From Pedobacter heparinus DSM 2366 (lineage in GTDB: Bacteria; Bacteroidota; Bacteroidia; Sphingobacteriales; Sphingobacteriaceae), in contig NC_013061.1 in NCBI RefSeq assembly GCF_000023825.1, positions 496,001 to 560,000 of the forward strand: 64,000 nucleotides of DNA, read 5' to 3'. Numbering within the stretch: the stretch's first letter is position 1; every line of letters begins with the position of its first letter. Below, in pieces: positions 1-8,556 of the stretch. The position numbers and the translations under genes are program-made. A model generated the notes under the pieces. That model saw nothing but the letters and a program-made list of their open reading frames with translations. It did not search any database and was not told where the DNA came from.

Positions 1-362
1 ATGACCTTTCTGAACAAGGCTTTCTTCCGGCTGCCCTGGTATTGAGCAGGGTCGTTTCCTTACCCGGCAGTACAAAAGTATGTATGGATCTGGGCCATAA
101 ATCTATCGCAGCTGAACGTGTTTTGTCGCAGCGGGGCTACTTTCTGAATGCTCCCGATTTTAAAGTTGAAAGCCAGAGTGAAGAACACCTGGTGCTCGAC
201 GCAGCTGAAAACCATCCCTGGAAAATTGGTGATCTTTTTTATGTCCTGCCCTATCATATTTGTCCAACCTGCGCCCTTTATGAAGCCGCAACACTGATTG
301 AAGACAGGAAAGCCACCGCTAGCTGGAAGATCATTGCAAGGGACAGGAAAATATTTACATAA
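1..362 (+). CDS. D-threonine aldolase-like PLP enzyme, C-terminal end (partial)
   Basis: The reading frame is open from the left edge (codons start at base 3), so only about the last 119 residues are present. They match the C-terminal beta domain of the D-threonine aldolase / D-serine dehydratase family: an 'AALVLSRVVS' strand, a 'DLGHKS' motif, and 'YHICPTCALY', where the His and Cys correspond to the metal-binding pair of this family. Known members cleave D-3-hydroxy-amino acids with PLP and a divalent metal. The PLP lysine lies outside the window. The 3' end overlaps the convergent membrane-protein gene by 8 bases. An ATG at 42 falls inside the domain and is not the real start. Family assignment is fairly secure; the substrate is not known. 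Confidence 0.75.
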   Translation, partial: DLSEQGFLPAALVLSRVVSLPGSTKVCMDLGHKSIAAERVLSQRGYFLNAPDFKVESQSEEHLVLDAAENHPWKIGDLFYVLPYHICPTCALYEAATLIEDRKATASWKIIARDRKIFT

Positions 363-897
363 AGCCTGCTGTGGTGTTGCTTAATTTTTTTAAACGCATC
401 ATCCATATCCTGCCCAGTACAACCAGCTGAACAACAAAGATCGTAACTGCTACTATCAGCAATACATACTTACTGCCGGTAAAACGAATGTTATACGTAA
501 AAAATAAAATAAAACCCGTCCAAAGAAATACCCTGGAAGCAACAGATGTAAGGGCATAAACTTTCAGCTTCAATAAATAATGCGCCAATGCTTTTTTAAC
601 TGAAAGGTCTGTCTCAAGGTACTTGGCCAGGCCATAGCCCATCAGGTTGTGAACAATTGAAAAAAGCACCCCTGCTATTAGCAGCAGGTTAATCAGCAAA
701 GGTTTCTGCCCCCCATCAAACATGGTGTAATAAACCCCCAGAAAAAAAGACCAGCCCAATACCTCTATCGTTAACTGTTTCCTGATGCCCTTTAATACGG
801 GATGATTGTTCTCCTTTAGCATAAAAAGGAGCTCGTCGGTTGTTTTTGCTGGTGCTGCTGCACGGTTCCAGGTAGATTTTAAATCGTCTAATTCCAT
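355..897 (-). CDS. Membrane protein paired with a sigma factor (possible anti-sigma)
   Basis: 180 residues starting MELDDLKSTW. A soluble N-terminus of about 45 residues is followed by roughly four hydrophobic segments (about residues 45-62, 65-85, 118-138 and 143-163). It begins 3 bases after the stop of the sigma-70 gene, so the two are almost certainly co-transcribed. In Bacteroidota, small membrane proteins immediately downstream of ECF sigma genes often hold the sigma factor at the membrane; that role is inferred from position only. No zinc-binding HxxxCxxC anti-sigma motif is visible. No enzymatic motif was recognised. Confidence 0.6.
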   Translation of the reverse strand: MELDDLKSTWNRAAAPAKTTDELLFMLKENNHPVLKGIRKQLTIEVLGWSFFLGVYYTMFDGGQKPLLINLLLIAGVLFSIVHNLMGYGLAKYLETDLSVKKALAHYLLKLKVYALTSVASRVFLWTGFILFFTYNIRFTGSKYVLLIVAVTIFVVQLVVLGRIWMMRLKKLSNTTAGFM

Positions 898-900
898 GGT

Positions 901-1377
901 TTATAATTTTAAAAGTTTTTGAATCTTGTTTTTAATTCTGTTGAGCTTAACACCAACATAATTTTCATTAATGCCTGTTACTTCCGCAATCTGCTGGTAA
1001 CTGAGTTCTTCAAAATAGAGGGTAATGATAGCCTTTTCACTCTCGTCCAGCTGTTTTAAGGCTGCAAATAAGCGCTCCTGCCTTAATGCCAGCTCTTCAC
1101 TTTGCGGTTCTTCCAGTAAATCGGGTAAAGCAATAGTGTATTCAATTTCCGGTTTCTTTTTTCTGAAAGCGGCAATAGCAGTGTTCAAAGCTACACGATA
1201 GATCCAGGTACTTACTTTGGCTTCGCCTTTAAAAGAAGGGATCCCCCGCCATAGCTGATAGATGATCTCCTGGAACAGGTCTTCCTGATCTTCCGGGCTG
1301 TCACGGTAAAGCCTGCAAACCTTATGGATAATACCCTGGTGCCCATCAATTAATGTGAGGAACTGCTTTTCATCCAT
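901..1377 (-). CDS. RNA polymerase sigma-70 factor, ECF type
   Basis: About 158 residues from the chosen start (MDEKQFLTLI). Region 2 is seen as 'HQGIIHKVCRLYRD', 'DLFQEIIYQLW' and 'STWIYRVALNTAI'; region 4 as 'LDESEKAIITLYFEELSYQQIAEV' (split here only by the linker) followed by the helix 'NENYVGVKLNRIKNKI'. This is the compact two-domain layout of ECF sigma factors, which redirect RNA polymerase in response to a signal. An upstream in-frame start at 1410 adds 11 residues of non-conserved sequence, so the ATG at 1377 is preferred. It forms an operon with the membrane protein at 355-897. An 8-bp inverted repeat lies just upstream (1410-1440). Confidence 0.85.
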   Translation of the reverse strand: MDEKQFLTLIDGHQGIIHKVCRLYRDSPEDQEDLFQEIIYQLWRGIPSFKGEAKVSTWIYRVALNTAIAAFRKKKPEIEYTIALPDLLEEPQSEELALRQERLFAALKQLDESEKAIITLYFEELSYQQIAEVTGINENYVGVKLNRIKNKIQKLLKL

Positions 1378-1409
1378 AACCTGCATTTTTATTAAAGATA
1401 TCCATATCA

Positions 1410-1440
1410 ATTGTTTTATCTATAAGTTGCAGAAAACAAT
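1410..1440. repeat. Inverted repeat upstream of the ECF sigma gene
   Basis: Arms ATTGTTTT (1410-1417) and AAAACAAT (1433-1440) with a 15-base spacer, in the divergent region between the sigma gene and the small membrane protein. Possibly an autoregulatory site. Confidence 0.35.
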
Positions 1441-1529
1441 GCTTCCTTACAGTTTGGTCAATAAATAAGATATTAAAACACTATTGGTTTGATTTTTGTT
1501 AATTATTCGGATCTAATCATACTTGCGCC

Positions 1530-1796
1530 ATGATAAAAGTATTGAAACTTCAGAAAGCCGTATATGTCATTATTTTAGGCATTATCGGACTCATCGCATT
1601 TAAAATTATGGAACCCTCCAACTCTGCAGCCAGCGTTTGGGTGTTAAAGGTTTCGGGACTGTTGTTTTTAATAGGGGCCCTATGGTTTGTATACCCTATC
1701 CTGTTTGCTAAAAAAGTAAACGACGATGAGGTGCAGCTGGATCCGGAGAAACAACCTGAAACTACAGAGCCTGCTGCAACTACGAACAGGCCATAA
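1530..1796 (+). CDS. Small two-helix membrane protein, unknown function
   Basis: 88 residues with two predicted membrane helices (about 11-27 and 36-58) and a hydrophilic, Glu/Pro/Thr-rich tail. It has no recognisable family motif. It is transcribed divergently from the ECF sigma gene, from a 120-base shared upstream region, and ends 13 bases before the stop of the convergent eboF. Codon use and the membrane pattern look like a real small protein, but no function can be proposed. Confidence 0.55.
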   Translation: MIKVLKLQKAVYVIILGIIGLIAFKIMEPSNSAASVWVLKVSGLLFLIGALWFVYPILFAKKVNDDEVQLDPEKQPETTEPAATTNRP

Positions 1797-1809
1797 TCAC
1801 CTGTTTTTA

Positions 1810-3162
1810 TTAGGTATTCAGGGCTTTCCAGATCAGTTCATAAACGGCTGTAGCTTCCACATTTTCTGAATTTATGGCTTTGTCCGTAATTAAAACAGGA
1901 TGAAATTCAACCGGGGTATTTATGCTGCCATGGGAACCCCTGATCAGCGTAGCATCCAGAGGGATCACATCCATCACATAGCGGAAACCGGCCTTTTTTC
2001 TTAACAGCTTATAAGCTGCACGGGGTTTGGAAGACATAAACATTTCAACCGGGTCATATCCGGGTTTTTTATGGATGTCCACACACCTTGCATAATCGGG
2101 TGCTTTTGCATCATCCAGCCAGAAATAATAGGTAAACCAGCTTCCCGGTTCTGCAACCAGTACAAAATCTCCTGCCCGCGGATGGTCCATTCCATGTGCT
2201 TTTTTGCCTGCGTCATCTAAAATTAAAGCAATACCCGGCGTTTTTTCAAGAAGGCTTTTAACCTGTACCCTTACCGATGGGTCATTAATGTACACATGTG
2301 CCACCTGATGGTCGGCTACAACAAAAGCCTTTGAAGCCCCGGCGTCCAGTAACTCCAGTCCACGCTCCACCCGTATCTGTAGCAGGCCGTTTTCCCGGAA
2401 CACCCGGTTCAGGTGTACCGGTTTACTTACTGGCGTAATGCCATATTCGGAAAGTATCAGGATATGGGTATCCTGCTGCTCATAATATTGTACCAGGTTT
2501 TTCAGCACCTCATCTATTTCCCTGAGTTCTTTTCCGATCTGATCAAAATTGTGACTAAATTTTTGTAAACAATAATCAAGATGTGGCAGATAGATAAGGG
2601 TCAGGGTCGGGTCATACAGTTCATCTGTAATGAGTGCGGCATCGGCGATCCATTTTGAGGATTTAATGTTGGCACCAGGCCCCCAGAACTGAAATAAAGG
2701 GAATTGCCCCAGTTTCTCCTGCAAAATATCGCGCAGCTCGGCAGGTTCTGAATAACAGTCGGGCATTTTCCGTCCGTCGGCCAGGTAATTGGGCCTTGGG
2801 GTAACCGAATAATCGGCATTGGAATACATGTTATACCACCAGAACATATTGGAGCAGGTAAAGCCCGGGTTTTCTTTTTTTGCCCGGTCCCAGATCTTAT
2901 CGGCCAGTACCAGTTTGTTGGATTGTTTCCAGAATTTGACCTCTGCATCGGCATGGTCGTACCAGCCATTGCCCACTATACCATGTGCTGAAGGTTGTTT
3001 ACCTGTTAAATAGGTCGATTGCACCGCTGTAGTTACTGCTGGCAGCATGGGCGCAATAGCAGCAAGGCTTTTGTCCTGGATATACTTTTCCAGGAATGGG
3101 GTATATTTTCCAATCAGGTTTGCCGACAGGCCAACTACATCAATAACTACAGTTTTCTTCAT
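1810..3162 (-). CDS. eboF: EboF: alkaline phosphatase / nucleotide pyrophosphatase family protein of the ebo cluster
   Basis: 450 residues of the alkaline phosphatase superfamily (type I phosphodiesterase/nucleotide pyrophosphatase). The N-terminal metal Asp is in 'VVIDVVGL'; the nucleophile Thr lies in 'PAVTTAVQSTYLTG', followed by 'HGIVGNGWYD'. Further metal ligands fit 'YLPHLDYCLQ', 'SEYGI' and 'GSHGSINTPVE'. No signal peptide, so it is probably cytoplasmic. It starts 1 base after the eboE stop and is the last gene of the ebo operon. In described ebo clusters this family is the sixth member; the phosphorylated or nucleotide-linked substrate is not established. Identification as EboF rests on family plus gene order. 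Confidence 0.85.
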   Translation of the reverse strand: MKKTVVIDVVGLSANLIGKYTPFLEKYIQDKSLAAIAPMLPAVTTAVQSTYLTGKQPSAHGIVGNGWYDHADAEVKFWKQSNKLVLADKIWDRAKKENPGFTCSNMFWWYNMYSNADYSVTPRPNYLADGRKMPDCYSEPAELRDILQEKLGQFPLFQFWGPGANIKSSKWIADAALITDELYDPTLTLIYLPHLDYCLQKFSHNFDQIGKELREIDEVLKNLVQYYEQQDTHILILSEYGITPVSKPVHLNRVFRENGLLQIRVERGLELLDAGASKAFVVADHQVAHVYINDPSVRVQVKSLLEKTPGIALILDDAGKKAHGMDHPRAGDFVLVAEPGSWFTYYFWLDDAKAPDYARCVDIHKKPGYDPVEMFMSSKPRAAYKLLRKKAGFRYVMDVIPLDATLIRGSHGSINTPVEFHPVLITDKAINSENVEATAVYELIWKALNT

Positions 3163-3163
3163 T

Positions 3164-4363
3164 TTAGATCTCGGTATTTACAACCCATTGCAGTTCATTG
3201 CTGATGGATTGGGTAATGGGTAATTTTAAAGATTCGGGCAATACTTCCCAGGTATAGGTCTCTACCTCCAGGTGTTTGGTAAAAGGCTTTTGTTTCTGAA
3301 TTTCCAGTACGGTTAAAATATCATCCTGCGTAGATTCCAGCAGGCCGATCTTCTTTATAGAAATGGGTACATGGAAATGTGCCCGCCATTGTGTAACTCC
3401 CTTTTCCAGCCCGGCTAATGCTTCCGGCAGGTCGGGATAGCGCAACAGGCTGCCATCATTTTTAAGCGCCACCACCTGGTGTAAATAAGTAGGTTCATTA
3501 AATGCCTCAAAGCTACGTTTAATGTTTTCCGGGGCCGGACCGGTCAGATCTGCCTTTAAAGCAGCACTGATCTGTATTTTCCCTACTTTAATGCCTTTTT
3601 GCTCCAGCGCTGTTACCACTGCTGCATGGTCTTCGTAGCCAATGGCAAAATGGCAAACATCATAACAAAGACAGAGGTGGTTTTTAATCAGTGTTTCTGC
3701 TTCTGCTGACGATAATTTAAACGCAGCCCGGATTTCCGGTATGCCCAGGGGCAGCAGGTCGTTTTCAAACCAGTCTATAAATTCCCTGCCGGTTTCCAGG
3801 ATACCGTCCGGCTCAGGTTCAATGTCCAGGTGCATGTTCCGGCCTGTTTCCCGGTGTATCACAATGAGTTCCTTCAGTACTTCAACAAGGTGCAGCGTCG
3901 CTGTTTTCCTGGCTTCTTCCAAAGCTTCAGTACTTTTAAACCAATGCCTGTAACTTAGGGGCGAGGTGGATATGCCACCCTCCATTCCTTCGGGCAACAG
4001 CTGTTTTAAAATATGGAACAGCCTTAATGTATAATTTTTACGTTCTTCAGTAGTCCAGTCGGGCGCATGTACCTGCTCCTTAACAATGGTATGGTGAAAT
4101 TCCCCGTAAGGAAAGCCGTTCATCGTAAAAACGTAAGCACTATTTGCTTTAAGCCATTGCGAAAAAGCCATTAATGGTGCTTCTCCTATCAACTCCAGGC
4201 TGGCGGCATTGGACAACCTTAAGCCCAGGCCCATTGGTTGCTCAGGGCTCAATGCAGCTTTTATGACAGGGAAATTTTGCTGCAAGGACTTAAAATCTTC
4301 TGCCCAGTTTTTACCGGCATGTATGTTCGTACAATAGCTCAGGTGTCCGGTATTAACTTTCAT
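3164..4363 (-). CDS. eboE: EboE: xylose-isomerase-like TIM-barrel protein
   Basis: 399 residues. It has the features of the xylose isomerase-like TIM-barrel superfamily: an early 'LSYCTNIHAG', the barrel segments 'MNGFPYGEFH' and 'LHLVEVLKELI', 'MHLDIEPEPDG' with acidic metal-ligand candidates, 'LCYDVCHFAIGYED' (Asp-His) and 'VGKIQISAAL'. Known EboE proteins are annotated as metabolite traffic proteins, but no reaction has been shown. Its start overlaps the end of eboD by 11 bases and its stop is 1 base from eboF, which supports translational coupling. Assignment is strong from order and fold; the chemistry is unknown. Confidence 0.88.
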   Translation of the reverse strand: MKVNTGHLSYCTNIHAGKNWAEDFKSLQQNFPVIKAALSPEQPMGLGLRLSNAASLELIGEAPLMAFSQWLKANSAYVFTMNGFPYGEFHHTIVKEQVHAPDWTTEERKNYTLRLFHILKQLLPEGMEGGISTSPLSYRHWFKSTEALEEARKTATLHLVEVLKELIVIHRETGRNMHLDIEPEPDGILETGREFIDWFENDLLPLGIPEIRAAFKLSSAEAETLIKNHLCLCYDVCHFAIGYEDHAAVVTALEQKGIKVGKIQISAALKADLTGPAPENIKRSFEAFNEPTYLHQVVALKNDGSLLRYPDLPEALAGLEKGVTQWRAHFHVPISIKKIGLLESTQDDILTVLEIQKQKPFTKHLEVETYTWEVLPESLKLPITQSISNELQWVVNTEI

Positions 4364-5537
4364 GGCGGATGCTATTTAATGCGGTATTTTCTTTTGTGAA
4401 ACCAGCAATATAAGCGCTGGCATTGATCAGTTGCTGATGATCCATTTCATGTACTTCCTTTCCGGATCCGATATCGGTAAGGAGGGTAATGGTGAGCAGG
4501 CCACCCAGGTGCTCCTGGAATTCTGCCAGCCCTTTCAATATGGCTGAACCGCTGTCTTTGATCTGGATGATAGGGTCTGAGATACTGAAATTCAGTGCGC
4601 TCAGTACCTGGAGGATGCGCAGCGCTTTTTCTTCAGAGAGCAAACCCGTTAAAAAGGAATATACACTGTCAAGGGCAATCCCCATGGCAACAGCCTCGCC
4701 ATGCAGCACTGTAAAATTACTCAGTTGTTCCAGTTTATGTGCACTCCAATGTCCAAAATCCAAGGGCCTGGCCGATCCGGTTTCAAAAGGATCATCACCG
4801 GCAATATGGTCCAGATGAAGTTTTGCACAGCGCCTGATCAGGTAGTTCATGCTTTCCGGGTCACGCGCAGCCAGGGCTGCGGTATGGGCCTCAATCCAGT
4901 AAAAGAATTCAGGGTCCTTGATCAGCGCTACTTTTATCGCTTCCGAAATTCCGGACCGGTAATCACGGTCGTTAAGTGTTTCCAGAAAGCGGTCATCGTT
5001 AAACACGGCAACAGGAGGGGCGAAAGTACCAAGGAAGTTCTTTTTACCTTTATAATTGATGCCGTTTTTAACCCCGATACCTGAATCGTTTTGCGAAAGT
5101 ACCGTAGTAGGAATGCGGATATGTTTAATCCCACGGTGCGAAACCGCCGCAGCATAGCCCACCAGATCCAGCACTGCGCCTCCGCCAATGGCGGCAATAT
5201 AAGAGTGCCGGTCTATCCCATATACATTTACCGCCTCTACAAGCTGCTCAAATAATGCAGTATCATTTTTTGAAGCCTCGCCACCAGGAACAATCCTGAT
5301 TTCAGGGACCAGTTGGACCTCCTGGCATTGGTTAAAGTAAGTTTTAATGGCTTCTTGCAGATTGGGATGCTTTTCGGTAACGCCCCCGTCTATAACAAAA
5401 AATATTTTGCGCAGGGCTGCCGATGGCCTGCCCTTAAAAAAATCTGCCAGCAAGGGGTTTCCCAACTCAAATAGGGAAGAGGTAAAGTAGATTTTATAGT
5501 CAAATTTTACACTAAACGACTGTTCTAAATAATTCAT
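4353..5537 (-). CDS. eboD: EboD: 3-dehydroquinate synthase-like sugar phosphate cyclase
   Basis: 394 residues of the sugar phosphate cyclase (AroB-like) family. NAD-binding 'IGGGAVLDLVGYAAA' and 'IPTTVLSQNDSGIGVKNGIN' are clear; zinc ligands are in 'SGISEAIKVA' (Glu), 'DFGHWSAHKLE' (His) and 'HGEAVAMGIALD' (His). Family members convert heptulose or hexulose phosphates to cyclic products (dehydroquinate, valiolones and similar). Within ebo clusters this enzyme is distinct from the housekeeping AroB. The start ATG at 5537 lies 18 bases after eboC, and the 3' end overlaps eboE by 11 bases. The expected catalytic residues appear to be present, so an active cyclase is likely; the substrate is not predictable from sequence alone. 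Confidence 0.9.
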   Translation of the reverse strand: MNYLEQSFSVKFDYKIYFTSSLFELGNPLLADFFKGRPSAALRKIFFVIDGGVTEKHPNLQEAIKTYFNQCQEVQLVPEIRIVPGGEASKNDTALFEQLVEAVNVYGIDRHSYIAAIGGGAVLDLVGYAAAVSHRGIKHIRIPTTVLSQNDSGIGVKNGINYKGKKNFLGTFAPPVAVFNDDRFLETLNDRDYRSGISEAIKVALIKDPEFFYWIEAHTAALAARDPESMNYLIRRCAKLHLDHIAGDDPFETGSARPLDFGHWSAHKLEQLSNFTVLHGEAVAMGIALDSVYSFLTGLLSEEKALRILQVLSALNFSISDPIIQIKDSGSAILKGLAEFQEHLGGLLTITLLTDIGSGKEVHEMDHQQLINASAYIAGFTKENTALNSIRHES

Positions 5538-5555
5538 GTCCTACGAAATTCTTGG

Positions 5556-6434
5556 CTAGGTTACGGCAAATGCCTTACCCAGCATTAACGATACTGGTAA
5601 TAAAATAACAATAAATAAGGCTATCTGTACCATTCCAAATGCACTTGCCCAGGCTGCATTCATTAAAATTAAAGCAATTACACCTGCCTTTACTGCTTTG
5701 CCAATGTTGGGGCCAATGGGATTTTTCATCGCCCTTAACAATGGAATAAATATCATCAGTGCAAAGCCCAGTACAAATACGGCGGTAAGTGGCAGGTTGC
5801 CTTGTCTTATGCCAAAAAACAGGATGCTGGAAATGACAAGCGTATATAAAAGTGCGGCAAAATAAAGCATTTTCTTACTTCCGCCATGCACTTCAGCCCG
5901 GCTTACCATGGTAACCGAGGCAATGTAAATAATGGGTACTATAGCCAAAAACCACCATTGTTGTATAGCAGAGGGGATAATGCTCATGCCCAGCAGCAAA
6001 TTCAGGCCCCGGCAAAGCCCCATATTCAAAGGTCCGAATATTGCGCTGTGCTTCAGGAATTTATCGTAAATGAGGCAGGAGACCATAATGGCCGCTGCCA
6101 GATACTGTGAAGCCGGGTTGTAAAGCCCTGCTGTAAAAATGCCGATAAAGAAGAATATCCCGCCAAATAGGGTGGCTGCTTTTTTTGAGATCAGACCGCT
6201 TGGAATTGGCCGTTCCGGCCGCTCCCTGGCATCCAGTTCTGCATCAAAAACATCATTTAAAATAATGCCCCCGCTATACAGGCCTATGGTAGATAAACAA
6301 AGCAGCAGGACGGGCAGGTAGCTGGCGGTGCCCATAAAATACCCTGCCAGGGCCATCCCCGCCAGTACATCGGCCACAGCAGTAACTACATTGGCCGGTC
6401 GCATCAGCCTGATATATCCTAATAATTTCTTCAC
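5556..6434 (-). CDS. eboC: EboC: UbiA-family prenyltransferase
   Basis: 292 residues, about eight or nine membrane helices. Both Asp-rich signatures of UbiA prenyltransferases are recognisable: 'NDVFDAELDARERPERPIPSG' (given here across its core, NDxxDxxxD plus RPxRPIPSG), and the second region 'YDKFLKHSAIFGPLNMG'. Such enzymes attach a polyprenyl chain to an aromatic or cyclic acceptor in the membrane. In this operon it begins 1 base after the eboB stop and precedes the cyclase gene, so its acceptor may be a product of the EboD reaction; this is inference. The second Asp motif is less canonical (YDKxxK) than in ubiquinone-pathway UbiA. Confidence 0.9.
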   Translation of the reverse strand: MKKLLGYIRLMRPANVVTAVADVLAGMALAGYFMGTASYLPVLLLCLSTIGLYSGGIILNDVFDAELDARERPERPIPSGLISKKAATLFGGIFFFIGIFTAGLYNPASQYLAAAIMVSCLIYDKFLKHSAIFGPLNMGLCRGLNLLLGMSIIPSAIQQWWFLAIVPIIYIASVTMVSRAEVHGGSKKMLYFAALLYTLVISSILFFGIRQGNLPLTAVFVLGFALMIFIPLLRAMKNPIGPNIGKAVKAGVIALILMNAAWASAFGMVQIALFIVILLPVSLMLGKAFAVT

Positions 6435-6435
6435 G

Positions 6436-7422
6436 CTATGAAATGATGATGGAGTTTTTGTCTATTCTTGGTTGCTGCCCGCCACGTAAGATGGAATTGC
6501 TGGCAAACTTCTGGCTCTGGTCAATGTTTTTCACCCTTAAAAAGTCATTCTCATCAATCTGTCCGCTCTGTGCAAAAGCTGTAATGGCATTGCGGTAGGT
6601 AACCAGTTCAATGTCCTGAAGGCTAATGCCCGATCTTTTCATCAGGGCTGCAGTTTTAGGAATGGCCAGCGGATCACTGATGCCCCAGTCGGCCGCCGAA
6701 TTGATCATGATCCTTTCCGATCCATATTGTTTCAGCACCTCTACCATGCGCTCATTCCCCATTTTGGTAAAAGGATAAATGGTAAAAGCAGCCCAAAAGC
6801 CCCTGTCCAACACCTCTTTTACGGTCTCCTCATTGTTATGGTCTACAATCACCATATAAGGGTCAAGGCCCTGCTCTATGGCAATATCCATACTGCGCTG
6901 GGTACCTTTTTTCTTATCGCGGTGTGGCGTATGGATCTGTACCGGCAAACCCGCTTCTTTTGCCAGGTCAAGCTGTAAGCGGTAATATTTCTCTTCAGCT
7001 GCAGTCTGGTCGTCAAAGCCAATCTCACCAATACCTACCACACCTTCCTTAAAAATAAACTGTGGTAAAATTTCCATCACCTGTTCTGCCAGCTGCTCAT
7101 TATTGGCCTCACGGGAATTTAAGCCTATGGTACAATAATGCTTGATGCCAAACTGGGACGACCTGAACCGTTCCCAGCCAATCAGGCTGCTATAGTAATC
7201 GGTAAAACTGCCTAACTGGGTACGCGGCTGCCCCAGCCAGAAAGCCGGTTCAATCAGGGCAACAATTCCCGCATCGGCCATAGCCTGGTAGTCATCGGTA
7301 GTACGTGAAGTCATGTGTACATGCGGATCAAAGAACTTCATTCCGCTGATCTCGCTCAGGTCAAGCGAAGTCTGTATTTTTTCGCCTTTATTTCTCTCCT
7401 CAAAATTCTCATTACAGCACAT
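6436..7422 (-). CDS. eboB: EboB: TatD-like metal-dependent hydrolase
   Basis: 328 residues of the TatD / amidohydrolase-fold family. Metal-binding 'FFDPHVHMTSRT' (HxH) is at about residues 30-41; later ligands fit 'GVVGIGEIGFDD' (Glu), 'PVQIHTPHRD' (His), 'VIVDHNNEETV' (His) and 'INSAADWGISDP' (Asp). A divalent-metal hydrolase acting in the cytoplasm is expected. The first 25 residues are not conserved-looking, but no better in-frame ATG precedes the HxH motif except the Met two residues before it, so the upstream start at 7422 is kept. The gene starts 2 bases after the eboA stop and is followed after 1 base by eboC. Confidence 0.88.
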   Translation of the reverse strand: MCCNENFEERNKGEKIQTSLDLSEISGMKFFDPHVHMTSRTTDDYQAMADAGIVALIEPAFWLGQPRTQLGSFTDYYSSLIGWERFRSSQFGIKHYCTIGLNSREANNEQLAEQVMEILPQFIFKEGVVGIGEIGFDDQTAAEEKYYRLQLDLAKEAGLPVQIHTPHRDKKKGTQRSMDIAIEQGLDPYMVIVDHNNEETVKEVLDRGFWAAFTIYPFTKMGNERMVEVLKQYGSERIMINSAADWGISDPLAIPKTAALMKRSGISLQDIELVTYRNAITAFAQSGQIDENDFLRVKNIDQSQKFASNSILRGGQQPRIDKNSIIIS

Positions 7423-7424
7423 AG

Positions 7425-8135
7425 TTATATTTTTTGGTTCATTAGTTCTATCAGTTCATAAATTTCCGGTGCCACCGTTCTGTGGGCGGCCAGCCGCTCC
7501 TGTACATAATCCTGTAAAGTAAATGCCAGGGCCTCGTTCATCCTTGTCTGCAGCCCAACAATAAGCTTAACGTTCTTTTCAGTAAAAAATGCTTTCAGTA
7601 CCAATTGGTTCCATGCCTGTTGCGACAAAAAGCCGGCAGGGTAGGGATTGTGGTACATGATGGCCTCCAGTACAATGCCTATATTGCTCCTGATCCCTTC
7701 TTCACACCTGCCGATCCATTCTTCCGGATAAAAGTAAAGCGGCAAAGCCGAATAGAGCGCCACCTGCTCATTCATTTCTGCAGCGGCAAACAGGCCGTTT
7801 ATTTTTTTCAGATAGGTTTCCTTATCATCCGAAGGCAGTTGCATCAGCAGCCATACCCTGCATAGCCGGTCAATGGTCCAGTTTTCCAGCCCATAACCTG
7901 GCAACAGCTTAACGATTTCCTGTGTTTCCAAAGTAGTAAACGTAACCGGAGTTTTCGATGCGATACGTGGCAGATGTGCAAAACAAAGATGCAGCTGTAC
8001 CGATTTGTCTTCCGATACAACCAGTTTCGCTTTATCCTGTAACCATTGGAAAGCCTCGGGCTGCAGGTTTTGTTTAATGAGCTGCAGGAAAAGACCACTG
8101 AGCTTATTTATCCCCTCTCTATCTATTAAAAACAT
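7425..8135 (-). CDS. eboA: EboA domain protein
   Basis: About 236 residues from the chosen ATG at 8135 (MFLIDREGIN). An upstream in-frame ORF extension to 8183 would run into the preceding TMEM220-like gene; starting at 8135 leaves a normal 10-base gap. It is predicted all-helical, soluble, with Trp-rich segments 'LENWTIDRLCRVWLLMQL' and 'MYHNPYPAGFLSQQAWNQL' resembling the EboA family. EboA has no known catalytic residues or function, although it is always the first gene of the six-gene ebo cluster. Assignment relies mainly on the order A-B-C-D-E-F, which is complete here. Confidence 0.82.
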   Translation of the reverse strand: MFLIDREGINKLSGLFLQLIKQNLQPEAFQWLQDKAKLVVSEDKSVQLHLCFAHLPRIASKTPVTFTTLETQEIVKLLPGYGLENWTIDRLCRVWLLMQLPSDDKETYLKKINGLFAAAEMNEQVALYSALPLYFYPEEWIGRCEEGIRSNIGIVLEAIMYHNPYPAGFLSQQAWNQLVLKAFFTEKNVKLIVGLQTRMNEALAFTLQDYVQERLAAHRTVAPEIYELIELMNQKI

Positions 8136-8145
8136 ATTTATTTCA

Positions 8146-8514
8146 TTAAACTGCAACAAAATAGTTAATGCCCAGCGCTGCACTGATGATCAGTAAACCA
8201 AAAAACTCCCTGGTTTTTTCGATATAAGGTTTTGTAGCCTGCATACTCTCTACCAGGCTCGGTGTCCGGTACTTCATGATCCAGTCGCGCACCCCATCTT
8301 TGGCAAAAAACAAAATGATTGCATAAATCAGATAGAAAGATATGGCAACCAGGTATACCGTAGGATAAAAATGATTAAAAATGGCAAATCCACAACAAAT
8401 GGAAGCTAACATATAAATGGGTACCCAAAGCCAGGAATCGTTGTCGTTTAAATTTACATAGGCAAATCCGACAAATGCAACGCAAAAAATAGAATTTAAA
8501 ATGCTCAACAGCAT
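8146..8514 (-). CDS. TMEM220-like membrane protein heading the ebo operon
   Basis: 122 residues with four hydrophobic segments (about 3-22, 27-47, 50-70, 104-121). The N-terminal 'FVGFAYVNLNDNDSWLWVPIYM' (first 20 residues of it are diagnostic: Asn-Asp pair then Trp-x-Pro-x-Tyr) is characteristic of the transmembrane 220 family, a small group of unknown function found in bacteria and animals. It lies 10 bases upstream of eboA on the same strand with no terminator between, and the best promoter match is upstream of it. It is therefore probably the first gene of the ebo transcript. Whether it takes part in the ebo pathway is unknown. Confidence 0.75.
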   Translation of the reverse strand: MLLSILNSIFCVAFVGFAYVNLNDNDSWLWVPIYMLASICCGFAIFNHFYPTVYLVAISFYLIYAIILFFAKDGVRDWIMKYRTPSLVESMQATKPYIEKTREFFGLLIISAALGINYFVAV

Positions 8515-8556
8515 AACAATAAAGGTTAAGTTTGTGTGTTTTGTTTATTACTAATA

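Noticed and set aside
8136..8183. N-terminal extension of EboA
   Set aside because: It would overlap the TMEM220-like gene by 38 bases and looks non-conserved; the ATG at 8135 is better.
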